IMG/VR virus record: IMGVR_UViG_3300030098_002514
Coordinates: 3,990-28,605 of that record
Reading direction: 5' to 3' (one strand)
DNA length: 24,616 nucleotides
Source of the DNA: a virus
Position numbers and translations under genes: made by a program
In this document: positions 23,184 through 24,616 of the stretch, piece by piece
Position numbering within the stretch: the stretch's first letter is position 1
How the letters are laid out: each line of letters begins with the position of its first letter
The notes under the pieces: generated by a model
Told to the model about the DNA's origin: nothing
The model's input: the letters and a program-made list of their open reading frames with translations, nothing else
Databases searched by the model: none

Positions 23184-24616
23184 ATGGCTACAACTTATGT
23201 AGAGAATGGAGGGGCGGTAAATGGCTCTAATTTAGAGTACACATTTTCCTTTCCATATTTAAAAACTGAAGACGTCAAAGTAGCACTCAATGGAGTAGTG
23301 CAAGCAACAACTAAATATACAGTCTCCACCTCGCCAACTAAAATTACTTTCAATAACACAAGTGTCGATAGTACATACCAAGAATCCAGCGGTGCTCCTA
23401 AATCAGGAGTAACCGTTAGGGTTTTTAGGGATACCGATGTTGATACTGCTAAAGCTGTATATGCAGCTGGTTCATCTATTAGAGCTACTGATCTAAATAA
23501 CAACGAAGATCAACTTTTGTATGCTGTACAAGAAGAACAAAACCAACCAGCTTTTACCGCTACAACTGCTATTCAAGGCGATATGTCAGCAGCGGATAAA
23601 GCTAAACTTGATGGAATAGAAGCTTCAGCAACTGCAGATCAAACAGGAGCTGAGATAAAAACAGCCTATGAAGGCGAATCAAATACTAATGCTTTTACTG
23701 ATGCAGAGAAAACAAAACTTGCAGGGATAGAAGCATCAGCTACAGCAGATCAAAGTAACTCAGAAATTAAAACAGCATACGAAGCCAATAGTGATACAAA
23801 TGCATTTACCGATGCTGAGAAAACTAAGTTATCAGGAGTAGCAGCTTCAGCTAATAATTATTCAATATCTTCTGATTTATTAGATGAAGATAACATGGCA
23901 ACTAACTCGGCTACTAAAGTACCGAGTCAACAATCAGTTAAAGCATATGTAGACAGTCAAGCTGGTGGTGACTCTAACCAAAACGCATTCTCTAACGTAG
24001 CGGTAAGCGGTCAAACCACTGTAGCTGCAGACTCTGTAACTGATACTTTAACTCTTGTTGGAGGAACTAATGTCACGATTACAACTGATGCCTCTGCTGA
24101 TTCAGTCACAATAAATGCGGCTGGAGGATCAAGTGGATTATCAGCTGTTGTAGGAGATACAACTCCACAACTAGGAGGTAACCTTGATGTTAACTCACAA
24201 GATATTGTATCTACATCTAATGGAAATATTGACTTAGATCCTAATGGTTCAGGTAAGGTTGTCTTTAAAGGTAATGCAACTAAAGGTGCTGGTCAGTTTG
24301 TATTAAATTGTGAGAACAATAGTCACGGTATAGTTATTAAAGGACCACCTCATAGTGCAGGTGCTAGTTATACACTAACTCTTCCTGATGATGATGGATC
24401 TGCTAACCAAGTTTTAAAGACTGATGGTAGTGGAAATTTAGCTTGGGTTGCTCAGACTACAGATACCAACACTCAATTATCTAACGCAGAAGTTAGAGCT
24501 GCTGTTGAGGCAGCGAGTGATAGTAACGTATTTACTGATGCAGACCACACTAAATTAAATGGTATTGCAGCTTCAGCTAACGCTTACGTACACCCTAACC
24601 ACTCAGGAGAGGTAAC
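23184..24616 (+). CDS. Tail fibre protein, T7 gp17-like, N-terminal part (runs off the window)
   Basis: ATG 23184 (GAGGG upstream) begins a long open frame to the window edge, 477 codons plus two bases. The first 120 residues match the T7 gp17 virion-attachment domain, especially VTVRVFRDTDVDTAKAVYAA, then GSSIRATDLNNNEDQLLYA. Then follow about two 37-residue repeats (residues 141-214), a partial third, and beta-rich tail-fibre modules such as LGGNLDVNSQDIVSTSNGNI, DLDPNGSGKVVFKG and LPDDDGSANQVLKTDGSGNL. Another repeat-like segment ends the window (SNAEVRAAVEAASDSNVFTD). The N-terminus anchors the fibre to the tail and the far end binds the host receptor. The C-terminal tip is not in the window, so receptor specificity cannot be judged. 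Confidence 0.93.
   Translation, partial: MATTYVENGGAVNGSNLEYTFSFPYLKTEDVKVALNGVVQATTKYTVSTSPTKITFNNTSVDSTYQESSGAPKSGVTVRVFRDTDVDTAKAVYAAGSSIRATDLNNNEDQLLYAVQEEQNQPAFTATTAIQGDMSAADKAKLDGIEASATADQTGAEIKTAYEGESNTNAFTDAEKTKLAGIEASATADQSNSEIKTAYEANSDTNAFTDAEKTKLSGVAASANNYSISSDLLDEDNMATNSATKVPSQQSVKAYVDSQAGGDSNQNAFSNVAVSGQTTVAADSVTDTLTLVGGTNVTITTDASADSVTINAAGGSSGLSAVVGDTTPQLGGNLDVNSQDIVSTSNGNIDLDPNGSGKVVFKGNATKGAGQFVLNCENNSHGIVIKGPPHSAGASYTLTLPDDDGSANQVLKTDGSGNLAWVAQTTDTNTQLSNAEVRAAVEAASDSNVFTDADHTKLNGIAASANAYVHPNHSGEV
23604..23825 (+). repeat. Two tandem 111-bp coding repeats in the tail fibre gene
   Basis: Unit 1 (23604-23714) and unit 2 (23715-23825) each encode 37 residues: K-L-x-G-I-E-A-S-A-T-A-D-Q, then E-I-K-T-A-Y-E, then T-N-A-F-T-D-A-E-K-T. 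A third unit begins at 23826 (KLSGVAASA) and then diverges. The protein repeats are far more alike than the DNA (many synonymous changes), so they are old and kept by selection. A further diverged copy starts about position 24467. They probably form a trimeric shaft segment. Confidence 0.85.

Noticed and set aside
23195-23503. Minus-strand ORF of 102 codons, and another of 91 codons at 11791-12066
   Set aside because: They are antisense shadows of the tail fibre and capsid genes; all supported genes are on the + strand.
1-24616. tRNA genes, CRISPR arrays, insertion sequences, integrase or attachment site
   Set aside because: None was recognised by eye; the only clear tandem repeats are inside the tail fibre coding sequence. 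A tRNA or att search outside this window could still find them.

Overview
This window is a contiguous piece of a lytic, T7-like (podovirus) marine cyanophage genome. All genes are on the + strand and tightly packed, often joined by TAATG or ATGA overlaps. The gene order follows the T7 plan: replication and nucleotide genes, then portal, scaffold, capsid, tail tubes, internal core proteins and tail fibre. Photosynthesis genes (hli, psbA, ndhI) point to a cyanobacterial host. The AT-rich sequence and an NdhI that looks like the Prochlorococcus form favour Prochlorococcus over Synechococcus, but this is inference from memory, not an alignment.

Layout. Positions 1-5473 hold replication and nucleotide metabolism: the last codons of an upstream gene, a DNA polymerase split into an exonuclease ORF and a polymerase ORF, a T7 gp6-type flap exonuclease, three heavily overlapping small genes (unknown, DUF3310/gp1.7-like, MazG-like NTP pyrophosphatase), a minimal class I ribonucleotide reductase (alpha then beta), and a small unknown gene. 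Positions 5473-8216 hold the head genes: a short gp7.3-like candidate, portal and scaffold. Positions 8217-10975 hold an accessory cassette between scaffold and capsid: a 19-residue basic peptide, hli, psbA, ndhI, a probable glutamine-II (downstream-peptide) riboswitch with its peptide gene, a secreted beta-barrel-like protein and two small unknown genes. Positions 10976-12355 hold a terminator, a structured leader with an 11-bp direct repeat, the major capsid gene and a very strong terminator. Positions 12356-24616 hold tail tubes A and B, the gp13, gp14, gp15 and gp16 homologues, and a tail fibre that runs off the window.

How it works together. The replication genes and the RNR recycle host DNA and make dNTPs. 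D1 and Hli would keep photosystem II running during infection. NdhI is a peripheral-arm subunit of NDH-1, so it could steer cyclic electron flow towards ATP and dNTP synthesis. The riboswitch would let the phage sense host glutamine (nitrogen status) inside the same cassette. The most notable points are ndhI, whose homologous frame starts upstream of any standard start codon; the riboswitch-peptide unit; the split polymerase; the RNR beta subunit with Leu at the tyrosyl-radical position; and the exported barrel-like protein.
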